Below are positions 18,691 to 28,213 of a stretch of DNA of 64,000 nucleotides, one piece after another. The notes below the pieces were generated by a model, which searched no databases, was not told where the DNA came from, and saw nothing but the letters and a program-made list of their open reading frames with translations. Numbering within the stretch: the first letter of the stretch is position 1; each line of letters begins with the position of its first letter. Source of the DNA: Romboutsia faecis (GTDB taxonomy: Bacteria; Bacillota; Clostridia; Peptostreptococcales; Peptostreptococcaceae); NCBI RefSeq assembly GCF_014323405.1, contig NZ_JACRWE010000003.1, positions 434,001-498,000 on the forward strand. The letters run 5' to 3'. The position numbers and the translations under genes are program-made.

Positions 18691-19803
18691 TTACTTAGCA
18701 TTTTTTATTATTTCTTTTAAATCTGCTTCTTTCATACCTAAAGCACTACTAACTTCCACTTTTCCATCTTTTAATTGGTTTGCAATTTCACTTACTTTTG
18801 TTCTTATAGCTTCACTTACTGTTGAAGTATATATATCATTTTCAGCAAGCCCTACTGCATTTTCTTTTATTCCTAATACACTATGAGTGTTGAATTCTAA
18901 TGAGTTATTTAAGTACGCATCCATTGCATCAACTAATGAGTTGTCTATATTTTTAAGAGCTGAAGATATTATATATTTCTGCTCTTCTTTTCCTTCATAA
19001 GCTAAAGCTTGGTCACTATCTACACCTATTACATATCTTTTTGCATCTTTAGCAGCTTCTACTGATCCTGCTGAAGCTGGTCCAGCTGCTGTGAATACTA
19101 TATCTGCTCCATTTGAGTATTGAGCTAATGTTATTTCTTTAGCTTTTGCTGTATCTGTAAATGAACCTATATATGCTACTTCAACTTTAACATCTTTATC
19201 TATAAACTTAGCACCTTCAATGTATCCAACTAAAGAATCATTTATAACAGCTGATGTATCTCTAGCTCCAACGAATCCTATTACCTTTTCTTCATTAGCA
19301 AGTTCCATATCGCTAGTTGTAACTGCAGCTGCTAAAGCTCCTGCTAAGAATCCTGCTTCATTTTGCTTATATGTCATTGAGTAAACATTATCTAAGTCAT
19401 ACTCGTCATAGTTAACATCTGTGTCATAAACTATATACTTTTTATCTTTATAATTTTCTGCTGTAGTTTCAACATGTTCCTTCATATCCCAACCACCAGT
19501 TATTATTATGTCAGCATCTGATTCTGATGCATCTACTAATGATGGTTCAAATTTAGTTTGGTCAAATCCCATTTCTACAACATCAACATTAACTTTATCA
19601 CCAAACTGTTCTTCTATTTTCTTCATACCAGCATTTGCTGAATCATTGAACCCTTTATCTCCTAAAGCTCCTGTTACTAATAATTTAACATTTACTTTTT
19701 CTCCATTAGAAGCAGCATCCTTTTCCTCTGAACCGCATCCAACTAAGAAAGTAGCACTAAGTCCTACAGCTAAAAGTGTTGATAATATTTTTTTCTTAAA
19801 CAT
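18691..19803 (-). CDS. BMP-family substrate-binding lipoprotein
   Basis: A 370-aa extracytoplasmic binding protein. The N-terminal signal ends in a lipobox, LVGCGS, so Cys23 should be lipidated. The body has the periplasmic-binding-protein type I fold of the Bmp/PnrA family, with GDKGFNDSANAGM and TAAGPASAGSVEAAKD as typical segments. Relatives bind purine nucleosides. The start follows GGAGG. It is the second gene of the operon, only 3 bases after the M20 amidohydrolase. Confidence 0.93.
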   Translation of the reverse strand: MFKKKILSTLLAVGLSATFLVGCGSEEKDAASNGEKVNVKLLVTGALGDKGFNDSANAGMKKIEEQFGDKVNVDVVEMGFDQTKFEPSLVDASESDADIIITGGWDMKEHVETTAENYKDKKYIVYDTDVNYDEYDLDNVYSMTYKQNEAGFLAGALAAAVTTSDMELANEEKVIGFVGARDTSAVINDSLVGYIEGAKFIDKDVKVEVAYIGSFTDTAKAKEITLAQYSNGADIVFTAAGPASAGSVEAAKDAKRYVIGVDSDQALAYEGKEEQKYIISSALKNIDNSLVDAMDAYLNNSLEFNTHSVLGIKENAVGLAENDIYTSTVSEAIRTKVSEIANQLKDGKVEVSSALGMKEADLKEIIKNAK

Positions 19804-19806
19804 TTC

Positions 19807-21114
19807 TTAAACCTCCGCCTTATACAAATCAGTTTTATTTGTATCATTTAATAATTTTATATATTGATCAAATGTAAGTCTTTGCTTATAATTTGATAAT
19901 ATCTCTTTTGTACGTTTACCATTATCTTTTAGTAAATCTTTTATAGTTTCTGTAAAATAATTAATTGGTAAATCATATGCTATATTAGTATCCTCTGTTC
20001 TGAAGTCATTTCCATGAACTCTTCCTGCAAAACCTGAAACACCTATTTGAACTGTTGGAAGTAAATAAGATAAATCACCTATATCTCCACTTGCAAATGA
20101 ATGGCAATCTGATAGTATCTTGTCTTCATTCATAAATTTAAGCATGTTATCTTTTACTGCTTTTGTAAGATTTTCATCTTGTGTTAAAGGTAAGTATCCA
20201 CCTGTATTAGTAATTTCAACTTCTGCTCCAATAGACAATGCTCCACCTCTAAATGCTCTATCTACTTTCTTATTAACATCCATTATCGCATCTAAAGTTT
20301 TAGCTCTTATATACATATCTATTGCAACTTTATCTGGAACACTATTAACACTTGCTCCACCATCACTTATAACATAGTGAACTCTTATTGCATCATCTTC
20401 TTTAAATGTTTCTCTCAGGTACGCTATTGCACTTAAAGCGACGTTAGCTGCATTTAAAGCATTTACACCATCTGAAGGATTAAGTCCAGCATGTGCAGAT
20501 ATACCTCTAAATGTAATCTTTTTACCTAAAAATCCATTTAAACTTGAATTAACCTCTGCAAAATGACCTGTTCCTGGTGGCATTGCGTGAGCTGATAAAA
20601 TTAAATCTATATCATTAAATGTATTAAGTTTAATCATTTCTTGCTTTCCTGATATATATGAAATTTTATTTTCTTTCACTAAATTTTCTCGGTATTCAAA
20701 ATCACAGTATTCCTCTGCTGGAGTTGCTATAAATGATATCTTTCCACCAAGTTCTTCAATAATATTAGATTCTTTTAGTGCTAAAAATGTCCCTAACATC
20801 ATTCCAACTTGTGCATAGTGACCACATGAGTGAGCACAGTTGTCTTTTTTCCCTAAGTACTTATGTTCAGTACTTGGTACAGAGTCTAATTCACATAATA
20901 AAGCTATATGAGGACCTTCTTTTTTAGAATCAATTGTGGCCTTTATCCCTGTTATTGCTATATCATTAATGTAATTAATGTTATACTTTTCAAGTTTCTC
21001 ACATATTAACTTATTTGTTTCAAACTCCTTAAATCCAAGTTCTGGATTTTTAAATATTTCTTCACTTAAATCTATCATTTCTTTTTTTAGTGAATCTAAA
21101 AGTAAATTATCCAT
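19807..21114 (-). CDS. M20-family amidohydrolase
   Basis: A 435-aa zinc-dependent amidase of the AbgB/aminoacylase type. It shows CAHSCGHYAQVGMMLG (metal-binding His and the following region), ATPAEEYCD (catalytic/metal Glu pair) and ISAHAGLNPSDGVNALNAA (dimerisation domain). The start at 21114 (MDNLLLD) follows GAGGTGG; the longer frame would overlap that site. It is the first gene of the importer operon and nearly touches the binding-protein gene, so the imported compound may be an amide that it hydrolyses. Substrate unknown. Confidence 0.9.
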   Translation of the reverse strand: MDNLLLDSLKKEMIDLSEEIFKNPELGFKEFETNKLICEKLEKYNINYINDIAITGIKATIDSKKEGPHIALLCELDSVPSTEHKYLGKKDNCAHSCGHYAQVGMMLGTFLALKESNIIEELGGKISFIATPAEEYCDFEYRENLVKENKISYISGKQEMIKLNTFNDIDLILSAHAMPPGTGHFAEVNSSLNGFLGKKITFRGISAHAGLNPSDGVNALNAANVALSAIAYLRETFKEDDAIRVHYVISDGGASVNSVPDKVAIDMYIRAKTLDAIMDVNKKVDRAFRGGALSIGAEVEITNTGGYLPLTQDENLTKAVKDNMLKFMNEDKILSDCHSFASGDIGDLSYLLPTVQIGVSGFAGRVHGNDFRTEDTNIAYDLPINYFTETIKDLLKDNGKRTKEILSNYKQRLTFDQYIKLLNDTNKTDLYKAEV

Positions 21115-21316
21115 AATCCACCTCTCTTCCAAACTTATTTTATTATTTTGTGCTTATTATCATTTTTACTTTCTTATTATATCAGTTTCTGGATATAATT
21201 CAATATTTTTCTCATATTTTTTGTAGTATTTTGTATTATTTTGTTGGTTTATATCGTGTTAACTAAAATAATTAGGATTATTTCCTTATTATAATTCGTA
21301 TTTTTCAAAAAAAATA

Positions 21317-21334
21317 GTGATCTAATAAGATCAC
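21317..21334 (-). terminator. Hairpin with long T run, terminator or attenuator
   Basis: The seven-base arms GTGATCT and AGATCAC enclose AATA. On the minus strand the hairpin is followed by a TATTTTTTTT tract. It lies about 200 bases before the M20 gene start and about 190 past the first terminator. Confidence 0.75.
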
Positions 21335-21491
21335 CATTTTTCTTTCATGTTTTAAAATAACAACACTCAAAACAGATAAGTTAGTATTTGTAATTATACA
21401 TTTTTAATATTGGAATATAAATGTTATACATTATCTTTTATTTATTATACACTATTAAATTATTTTTTACAATTATTATATATTATATTTC

Positions 21492-21520
21492 TAAAAAAAG
21501 ATAATGGTGTAGACCATTAC
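21492..21520 (-). terminator. Terminator of the polysaccharide operon
   Basis: TAATGGT pairs with ACCATTA around GTAG and is followed on the minus strand by CTTTTTTTAG. It sits just past the stop codon at 21527. Confidence 0.85.
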
Positions 21521-21526
21521 CTTTCT

Positions 21527-22744
21527 TTAATTCTTAAAATTAAAAAATTCTCTTGTTAAATCTGGTGGTGAAAATGTTACAAATACAAAGTCAGTATTTA
21601 ATTTATTTGTCAAATCAGTAATATCATCATCATAATATCTTGGATCTACTAAATAAACATCTGAACACACATTTGATAAAAACGCAGCTAAAGGTAATGA
21701 AAATGAATCTTTTATAAGTAACACTTTTATTCCTTTTGGATTATTTTTATTTTTTATATGTGTGAACCCTTGATTTCCTGTAAGATATGAAGAGTACATA
21801 TCTTTTTCTAAATCATAAGGACTCTTTTGACTATTAAAAGGCATTGTCGAAACTAATGAATCTTCAAATCTACCTTGTAAATTTACTATTCTATCTTTTG
21901 TTTGAGACATAAATTCAAAGTTAGTATCAAATTTAGGATATATCAATGTGAAATCATCAACTCCACTGTAGTATATACTAGCCTTTCTTGCCATTGACCC
22001 TGCATAGCTATTTTTATATTTTATAAAATTATAATTATCCTTATTTCTATAAAAACCATCTTCATCTAAGTTTAAATTGTATTTATAATTTAACTCATCA
22101 ACTAGTTTTGTATATGCCCAAAAAGATGTTTCTATTTTCCAGTGATGATCCGTTTTAAAAAATAGATCTTCTTTCGGTATTCCATTATCAAGTAATCCAT
22201 CTCTGAAATCTATAGTATCTATTCCTTTATCCTTAATACCTTTTATAAAATTATCTGCGGTTTCATTTGCAAAGTTATATGGTATACCTTTTGGAAATTC
22301 CGTGTACCCTTTGATGTATTTATCCGGAGGCATTAAGTATATTAATTTTGTTTCTTTATTTTTAATATTTATCTTAAGAGTATTCATTTCATTTACTATC
22401 TCATTTACAGGATTAGGTCCTTCAGCAAAATAAGTATAGTGAAGTGAGCCATTAGTATCTTTAACTACTTCAAAATTTGATTCTTCATTCTTACCCATAA
22501 GATTTTGCGTTAATCCATATAAACCAATATATTCATTCTTTTTATACACATTTTCATTAATGACAGAATCTATTTTATTAATAAGATCTTTTATAGTTTC
22601 AAAATTAAGATTACTATAATCAAATTCTTTAAGTGTACTTACTAATGGCCCAGAAGATATTTTTATATTTTGATATGAGAAAAACATCAAAAATATAATA
22701 AATATTAAAGCAGTTATTCCTTTTTTAATAAATAATCTTTTCAT
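21527..22744 (-). CDS. DHHW/AlgX-like SGNH acyltransferase-associated protein
   Basis: A 405-aa protein anchored by one N-terminal membrane segment (residues ~10-25), with the rest outside the cell. The catalytic motif TDHHWKIE lies at residues 198-205, and VLLIKDSFSLPLAAFL contains the nucleophile-type DSF motif. This pairing is typical of AlgX/DltD-like SGNH domains that pass acetyl groups from a membrane O-acyltransferase to a surface polysaccharide. It directly follows the MBOAT gene, its expected partner. Probable role: O-acetylation of the exopolymer made by this operon. Confidence 0.85.
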   Translation of the reverse strand: MKRLFIKKGITALIFIIFLMFFSYQNIKISSGPLVSTLKEFDYSNLNFETIKDLINKIDSVINENVYKKNEYIGLYGLTQNLMGKNEESNFEVVKDTNGSLHYTYFAEGPNPVNEIVNEMNTLKINIKNKETKLIYLMPPDKYIKGYTEFPKGIPYNFANETADNFIKGIKDKGIDTIDFRDGLLDNGIPKEDLFFKTDHHWKIETSFWAYTKLVDELNYKYNLNLDEDGFYRNKDNYNFIKYKNSYAGSMARKASIYYSGVDDFTLIYPKFDTNFEFMSQTKDRIVNLQGRFEDSLVSTMPFNSQKSPYDLEKDMYSSYLTGNQGFTHIKNKNNPKGIKVLLIKDSFSLPLAAFLSNVCSDVYLVDPRYYDDDITDLTNKLNTDFVFVTFSPPDLTREFFNFKN

Positions 22745-22766
22745 TATGTCAATTACCTTTCCCTAT

Positions 22767-24188
22767 TTAGAAGTTAAAGTATATAAATGGATTATAACTA
22801 CCTTTTACAAGGTAAGATGTAACTATAATAAATAATATCATTATTGCAATTGGGTAAGCATATTCTAACACTTTAACACCCTTAGTTTTTTCTACAATTA
22901 ATTTATTTGCATGTTTTGCAATAGGTGTTGAGAACACTATACCAAGCACAAAGAATACAGCATATTCTTTTATAAACATCAATGTATAATCACTAAAGAA
23001 TCCATTATGACTCAAAGCAAACATATATGAAATATATTTACCTGCTTCATATAAGTTTGCAGATCTAAATATTACCCATCCTAGATTAACTAAAAATAAA
23101 GTGTATATATGTTTAAAAACATCTATTTTATCTATTTTTTCAAAAGATATTATTTTTTCAAAAGCTATAAATACAAAGTTTAACAGTCCCCATACTATAA
23201 ATGTCCACTCTGCTCCATGCCATATACCAGTTAACAACCAAACAACTAAAAGATTGCGAATCATCTTATCTTTGTTTTGAACTCTAGATCCCCCAAGAGG
23301 GAAATAAACATATTCTTTAAACCACGATCCTAAAGATATATGCCATCTTCTCCAGAACTCTGATATAGATTTTGATATATACGGATAATTAAAGTTCTCT
23401 TCGAATTTAAACCCAAACATTAACCCCATTCCTATAGCCATGTCTGAATATCCACTAAAGTCATAGAATATTTGTAACGTATAAGCTATAGAGCCAAGCC
23501 AAGCTAAAGATGCTGCTATTGGTGATATTTCGCTCATACCAAATACTCTATCAGCAACTATTGCCATGCTATTTGATATTAAAACTTTTTTGCCTAGCCC
23601 AGTTATAAATCTACAAGTACCTACCGAAAACTTTTCCCATGTTTCTTTTCTATTTTTAATTTGCTCAGCTATAGTACTGTATTTAACTATAGGACCAGCA
23701 ACAAGCTGTGGAAAAAATGAAATGTATAATCCTACATAAAAAGGATTTTTTTGTACAACTCCACTTTTTCTATATACATCAATAACATATGATAGTGCCT
23801 GAAATGTAAAAAATGATATTCCTATAGGTAGCACAATGTTTGGAATAATAATAGGATTATTTTGGTATTGATTAATATTTCTAATAACAAAAGTCAAATA
23901 TTTAAATATAAAAAGCATCCCTAAGTTATATATACATGTTATAACTAAAAAGAATTTGGCTATACTTTTTTTATCTCTATAAACATCTATAATTAAAGCT
24001 AGAAAATAATTTACTACAATTGATAATATCATTAATACTACAAATTTTGGTTCACCCCAAGCATAAAATATTAAACTTAATATTAATAAAATTCCATTTT
24101 TTAAACACTTCGAAAAAAATAAGCCATAATATAAGATTAATGTGACTGGTAAAAAATAAAATAAAAATGTTACGCTTGAAAAAATCAT
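22767..24188 (-). CDS. MBOAT-family O-acyltransferase (AlgI-like)
   Basis: A 473-aa multispanning membrane protein. The MBOAT signature region FWRRWHISLGSWFKEY lies at residues 279-294, and WHGAEW at 323-328 holds the likely catalytic His324. It would move acetyl groups across the membrane to a periplasm-side or surface acceptor. It follows the small Ig-like protein by 2 bases and precedes the DHHW protein. The start follows GAGG. Confidence 0.93.
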   Translation of the reverse strand: MIFSSVTFLFYFLPVTLILYYGLFFSKCLKNGILLILSLIFYAWGEPKFVVLMILSIVVNYFLALIIDVYRDKKSIAKFFLVITCIYNLGMLFIFKYLTFVIRNINQYQNNPIIIPNIVLPIGISFFTFQALSYVIDVYRKSGVVQKNPFYVGLYISFFPQLVAGPIVKYSTIAEQIKNRKETWEKFSVGTCRFITGLGKKVLISNSMAIVADRVFGMSEISPIAASLAWLGSIAYTLQIFYDFSGYSDMAIGMGLMFGFKFEENFNYPYISKSISEFWRRWHISLGSWFKEYVYFPLGGSRVQNKDKMIRNLLVVWLLTGIWHGAEWTFIVWGLLNFVFIAFEKIISFEKIDKIDVFKHIYTLFLVNLGWVIFRSANLYEAGKYISYMFALSHNGFFSDYTLMFIKEYAVFFVLGIVFSTPIAKHANKLIVEKTKGVKVLEYAYPIAIMILFIIVTSYLVKGSYNPFIYFNF

Positions 24189-24190
24189 TA

Positions 24191-24814
24191 CTATACCTCG
24201 TTTTCCTTTTTTATATTGTTAGTAAGATTTTCAATATATCTCTTCTTACGTGTTATTATATAGTAAATAATTACTATAAAAGTCAATAATAACAATATTC
24301 TTAATATAATTATTATTGTATTTATTGCTTTTTCTTCATTATTGCTAATTATCTCTTTTACATCAGTCGCATTCGCTAGTCTAATCTTTACATTTTCTTT
24401 TTTTTCGTACTCATAAATCCAAGATTTTACTAGTTGTATTTCTATCTTACCAGACCATCTATCACCTATATTTGATTCTATAGTTATCAACCCTGGATTT
24501 GCACCAGTATTTACTGTAAGTATGCCATCTTTATTTATTGTTACATCCTGTACTTTGGGATTAATCTCAAAATTAATTTTAGAATTTATCTTTTCTAAGT
24601 TTAAATCTTCGTATTTTAATTTGTACTTCGCAATGCTTTCTCCAACAACTGGAATCTGGACTAAATTATCACCAACTATCTCAATTTTACTCTTAGAGTT
24701 TATTTTATTTAATACTTGTGAATTATTATTTTCAGCATGTATTTTAATATAATTTCCAAAGAAAAATAATAAAGAGAGTAGTATTATGATGTATTTCTTA
24801 AGCGTCTTGTTCAC
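24191..24814 (-). CDS. Secreted Ig-like domain protein with C-terminal membrane anchor
   Basis: A 207-aa protein with an N-terminal signal peptide, an extracellular beta domain (residues ~40-130) and a C-terminal transmembrane helix followed by a basic tail. The segment DGILTVNTGANPGLITIESN resembles the end strands of bacterial Ig-like (Big_2) domains; this is a tentative fold call. The start is a GTG at 24812-24814 after AAAGGA. Its position between the synthase and MBOAT genes suggests an accessory part of the polysaccharide export or modification complex, perhaps filling a role that BcsB has elsewhere. Confidence 0.7.
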   Translation of the reverse strand: MNKTLKKYIIILLSLLFFFGNYIKIHAENNNSQVLNKINSKSKIEIVGDNLVQIPVVGESIAKYKLKYEDLNLEKINSKINFEINPKVQDVTINKDGILTVNTGANPGLITIESNIGDRWSGKIEIQLVKSWIYEYEKKENVKIRLANATDVKEIISNNEEKAINTIIIILRILLLLTFIVIIYYIITRKKRYIENLTNNIKKENEV

Positions 24815-24854
24815 TTTAATATTTCCTTTCTATTTGCACCATTTTTATAAAAAT

Positions 24855-27179
24855 CTATATATAGTTCATTTCATCAAACTCAAGACTGTGCTTTACACTA
24901 TTAGTTTGCATATCAATATTAATGAGCTGCTTTGCCCTATCAGTATTAAAGTAATTATTCCATGAGTATACAATTGAAATGAACTCTTCATTCTTTACTA
25001 ATTGGTTATAGTTTTCAACTCTGTAAAGCTTTATACAATTGCGATTTGTATCATTTTTTTTATTTGTCTTTCCATAATCAATTTCTTTACCTTCTACACA
25101 TTTTAAATAGATGTCATCATTTACTTGTACTGTTATATTTTCTGGTAAAGAAATTGAATGTAATGCTTGTATAGCTGCATACTCATAGTTATAATTTAAT
25201 AATTTTATATGACCTTGTTCTAGTGATTTTAGTTTCTTATCAACATCTATACGAGCTAATCTTCTATTGAATGATGTTCCTTTTTTATATCTTTTTAATA
25301 AATTTATTCTAATGTCATCAAAGCTACTTAAATTATCATCTAAGTTTTTAGGCATAATTGGCTCTCTATCATATAAAATATGATATAAGTTTCTTTTATC
25401 ATTTTCTTTTATTTCTTTTAATGTAAATGCATATTTCCATTTATCTTTTATATTATCAACATGAACAACTTTAGCTTTGAATTCAGTCCTATATACATCG
25501 GTATATATATTGATAGTAACTAATTTATCTTGTGGAATGTATACAGGTAAATCTAATATAGTAGCCATTCCTCCTTCTGATATATCGTTAGTTACACAAT
25601 TTATTGTTTTATTATCATAGGAAATTGTACAGCTTGTTTCTACATGTATTCTTTCATAATTTCTATATGCCTTTCTACCTAACATAAAGAATATCGACAT
25701 AAGTAAGTTATATAAATTAGTGCATAACCAGAATAAAATTACAACATAAGTAACCGTATTTTGTTCAAATGTCGCCATTACACAATTTCCGATTCCAATT
25801 GTAGTTAAGATAGATAAAATCATATGCGGTATAGCTTGAATAAAGTTATATAACTTATCATTGTCCTTATCTTTATTTTTTTTAGTTACTTCGAATTTCT
25901 TTTCAGATAAACCAAATGTTTCTAATACTACACTTGGAATTAATGCCATAAATAATATTGTTTCATATATATTTGTCCACTTTGTACTTCTTATATTATT
26001 GGATAAATATTTTAAAGATAAGTCACTAAATAAATACATTGGTAACCAAAATATAAGAACTTCAATAAAGCTACATTTAACAACCATGATTCCAAATGTA
26101 GAGAACATTATTGGAGATATAATATACATAAATCTTTTTAGACCTGAGTACCAATATGATATCGAAGATATATAACTAATTTTTTGTTTTAGATTCAAAC
26201 CTTTTTTAAACAATATATTTACTTTTCTACCAGTTTGAATACACCCTCTGGCCCATCTTTTACGTTGTTTAATTAAACTTTTTAAATCAGATGGAGATAA
26301 GCCAGATGCATAAATTTCGTCTAATGCATAGCATTTATAACCTTTGCTTTGTATCTGTATCCCAGTTGCAAAATCTTCAGTTATAACTCCTGTAAAAAAT
26401 CCGCCAATTTCTTCTAATGCTTCTCTGGAAATTAAAGTATTAGTACCACCATAAATAACTGAATTAGTTTTATTCTTACTAACTTGAACATCTCTATAAA
26501 AATAGTCCTGTTCGTTAGGTATTCTATTCTCTGAAAATAAATTGTATTGAAATAAATCTGGGTTGTAGAAACTTTGAGGTGTTTGTATAAAACCTATTTT
26601 TTCTTCTCCCATAAAATAAGGTACACATGAAATTAAAAAATCATGTTTAGGAATCATATCTGCATCCAATGTTAATATAATTGGAGATGAAGAATATTTC
26701 ATAGCATTATTTAAGTTTCCTGCTTTTGCATAAGTATTTTCTTCTCTTGTTACATAATTAATTCCCATTGAGTCCGCTAAAGATTTCATTTCTGATCTAT
26801 TTAAATCATCGCATAAATACACATGAACCTTAGACTTCTCTGGGTAATCCATATTTATACAACCATTTATAGTTTTATATATTAAATCAACTGGTTCATT
26901 GTATGTTGCTATAAATACATCTACATGAGGAAATTTTTCATCTTCAACAATAGGCTTTTCAGGGTAGACTATATTAGACATCTGTTGATAATGAACTATT
27001 GCTTCAAACATACCTATAACTTCAACAATTAGCAATAATACTCCTAATATTGTTGATAAGATTCCATACTCAAATGGAATAGTAAAAAATATTCTCCACG
27101 TTAGATATATTATTGATGATAGAACTGTTGCCAATATTAGCAGCTCCTTTTTCAATTTATTCTTTTTCTGATTATCCAT
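24855..27179 (-). CDS. Cellulose-synthase-like glycosyltransferase with PilZ domain
   Basis: A 774-aa processive family-2 glycosyltransferase. The catalytic residues are visible in order: DVFIATYNE (87-95), DAD (172-174), TED (267-269) and QRKRW (305-309). Membrane helices lie before and after the catalytic domain. A PilZ domain follows, with RNYER (506-510) and NDISEGG (531-537), the two motifs that bind c-di-GMP. This is the BcsA layout, so synthesis is likely switched on by c-di-GMP. A C-terminal region of ~150 residues is unassigned. The product polymer is not known; BcsB, BcsC and BcsZ are absent nearby. Confidence 0.92.
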   Translation of the reverse strand: MDNQKKNKLKKELLILATVLSSIIYLTWRIFFTIPFEYGILSTILGVLLLIVEVIGMFEAIVHYQQMSNIVYPEKPIVEDEKFPHVDVFIATYNEPVDLIYKTINGCINMDYPEKSKVHVYLCDDLNRSEMKSLADSMGINYVTREENTYAKAGNLNNAMKYSSSPIILTLDADMIPKHDFLISCVPYFMGEEKIGFIQTPQSFYNPDLFQYNLFSENRIPNEQDYFYRDVQVSKNKTNSVIYGGTNTLISREALEEIGGFFTGVITEDFATGIQIQSKGYKCYALDEIYASGLSPSDLKSLIKQRKRWARGCIQTGRKVNILFKKGLNLKQKISYISSISYWYSGLKRFMYIISPIMFSTFGIMVVKCSFIEVLIFWLPMYLFSDLSLKYLSNNIRSTKWTNIYETILFMALIPSVVLETFGLSEKKFEVTKKNKDKDNDKLYNFIQAIPHMILSILTTIGIGNCVMATFEQNTVTYVVILFWLCTNLYNLLMSIFFMLGRKAYRNYERIHVETSCTISYDNKTINCVTNDISEGGMATILDLPVYIPQDKLVTINIYTDVYRTEFKAKVVHVDNIKDKWKYAFTLKEIKENDKRNLYHILYDREPIMPKNLDDNLSSFDDIRINLLKRYKKGTSFNRRLARIDVDKKLKSLEQGHIKLLNYNYEYAAIQALHSISLPENITVQVNDDIYLKCVEGKEIDYGKTNKKNDTNRNCIKLYRVENYNQLVKNEEFISIVYSWNNYFNTDRAKQLINIDMQTNSVKHSLEFDEMNYI

Positions 27180-27539
27180 TATTCCTCCTTTATCTATTTA
27201 TGCTATTTAAAAATAATCATAATAATATTATTATAATTATTTTATTAGTATTATTTCGACATAATATTTCATATTATATCATATAGTTTTGTAATTATTA
27301 ATACTTTAATCCTTATTACTTTAATTACTAATTTTTAATAAAATAAATAAAAGAGATACTAGAGCACTTCGATCCAATATCTATTTTAATTAATGTGATT
27401 ATGATAGCTTAATAGGTAAGGCGTTATTTATTAATATAACTAATACGTAACCTTCAAATTCAGTTTACTATCACATTACCTCCATTTACCCATAGACTAA
27501 ATACAAAGACATTTTTTATAATTAACAGGATGATTTTTT
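27180..27539. other. Intergenic region before the polysaccharide operon
   Basis: About 360 very AT-rich bases separating the divergent synthase gene and the plus-strand island. No reading frame is convincing. I searched for the c-di-GMP riboswitch landmarks that might fit a PilZ operon and found none. The part from 27391 to 27478 can fold on itself and is listed separately. Confidence 0.6.
27391..27478. other. Potential structured RNA or DNA element
   Basis: A nine-base inverted repeat, TAATGTGAT (27391-27399) and ATCACATTA (27470-27478), encloses a second, imperfect one with AGGT and ACCT ends (27414-27453). The strand and role are unknown. It lies 60 bases before the frameshifted gene on the plus strand and about 210 bases before the synthase start on the minus strand. 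Confidence 0.4.
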
Positions 27540-28122
27540 ATGTATTATAAAACTAATAGGCAGACACTTAAAACAACAGATACTAGAGATGTTTATGATG
27601 CCATAGATAAATATAATATCAGAAGACTTAGAATAACATTTTGCTCTCTTACTTTAAATAACGAATGTATAAACTCTAGAACTGAGGTAGGGTTAATAGA
27701 TCTTGCGGTATTATAGAAGGACAAATTCTTAGGAATAATCAACCATTTGAGAATATAATTTTAAGATATAGTAAAATACTTAGAATTGAGTATGTAGGTG
27801 ATAATACACCGTCATCAGTGCTTCCAATATTTGATATTATAGAAGGTTGTAGAGGATTTATTATGGTAACAGAATGTACACAATTGCAAGGAGGACAATG
27901 CACGCAACGTAGGAGTTATCCTTTCTTAGTTACTAGTATAGATGAGAGAAATAATGCTATTAGAGTTTTAGAATAAGAGGTAATCAAAATCCTGAGTTCT
28001 TTATTTTAGATGCTCGTATGATATTAAGGGTTGAATGTTTGAGCCAAAGTAGTAATCCTAGCCTTCCTTGGAACTTAATTCCTATTTTACTTCAAAATAT
28101 ACCCAATAGATATGAAAATTAA
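27540..28122 (+). pseudogene. Frameshifted gene of an unknown surface-type family
   Basis: Three consecutive open segments in different frames join into one ~195-residue protein if two single bases are restored. The first frame runs from ATG 27540 (after CAGGATG) to TAG at 27714. The second continues through GIIEGQILRNN to TAA at 27974. The third covers RGNQNPEFFILDAR to TAA at 28120. Both shifts fall in homopolymers: a GGG near 27690 and a TTTT at 27966-27969. The reconstructed C-terminal half resembles the last ~65 residues of the neighbouring 211-aa repeat protein. No named family is recognised. Confidence 0.7.
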
Positions 28123-28213
28123 TAACTAAATTAATAAAAAAATAAGAACTATTCCTTAATTTCCACATATGATATAAAGAACAACATTTATATCATAAAA
28201 AGGGGAATCAGCA

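Larger units (their letters stand above)
21115..21526. other. Long upstream region of the M20/BMP operon
   Basis: About 410 bases without a convincing gene. It holds two hairpins: one at 21317-21334 (GTGATCT/AGATCAC with a long T run on the minus strand) and one at 21502-21519 (TAATGGT/ACCATTA). The second ends the polysaccharide operon. The first is a second terminator or an attenuator in the leader of the M20 gene. I looked for a purine riboswitch, which often governs nucleoside importers, and did not find its landmarks. Confidence 0.6.

Noticed and set aside
21115..21526. Purine riboswitch before the BMP importer operon
   Set aside because: No conserved loop pair or three-way junction was found on the minus strand.
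27180..27539. c-di-GMP riboswitch before the PilZ operon
   Set aside because: None of the class I or II landmarks is present on either strand.
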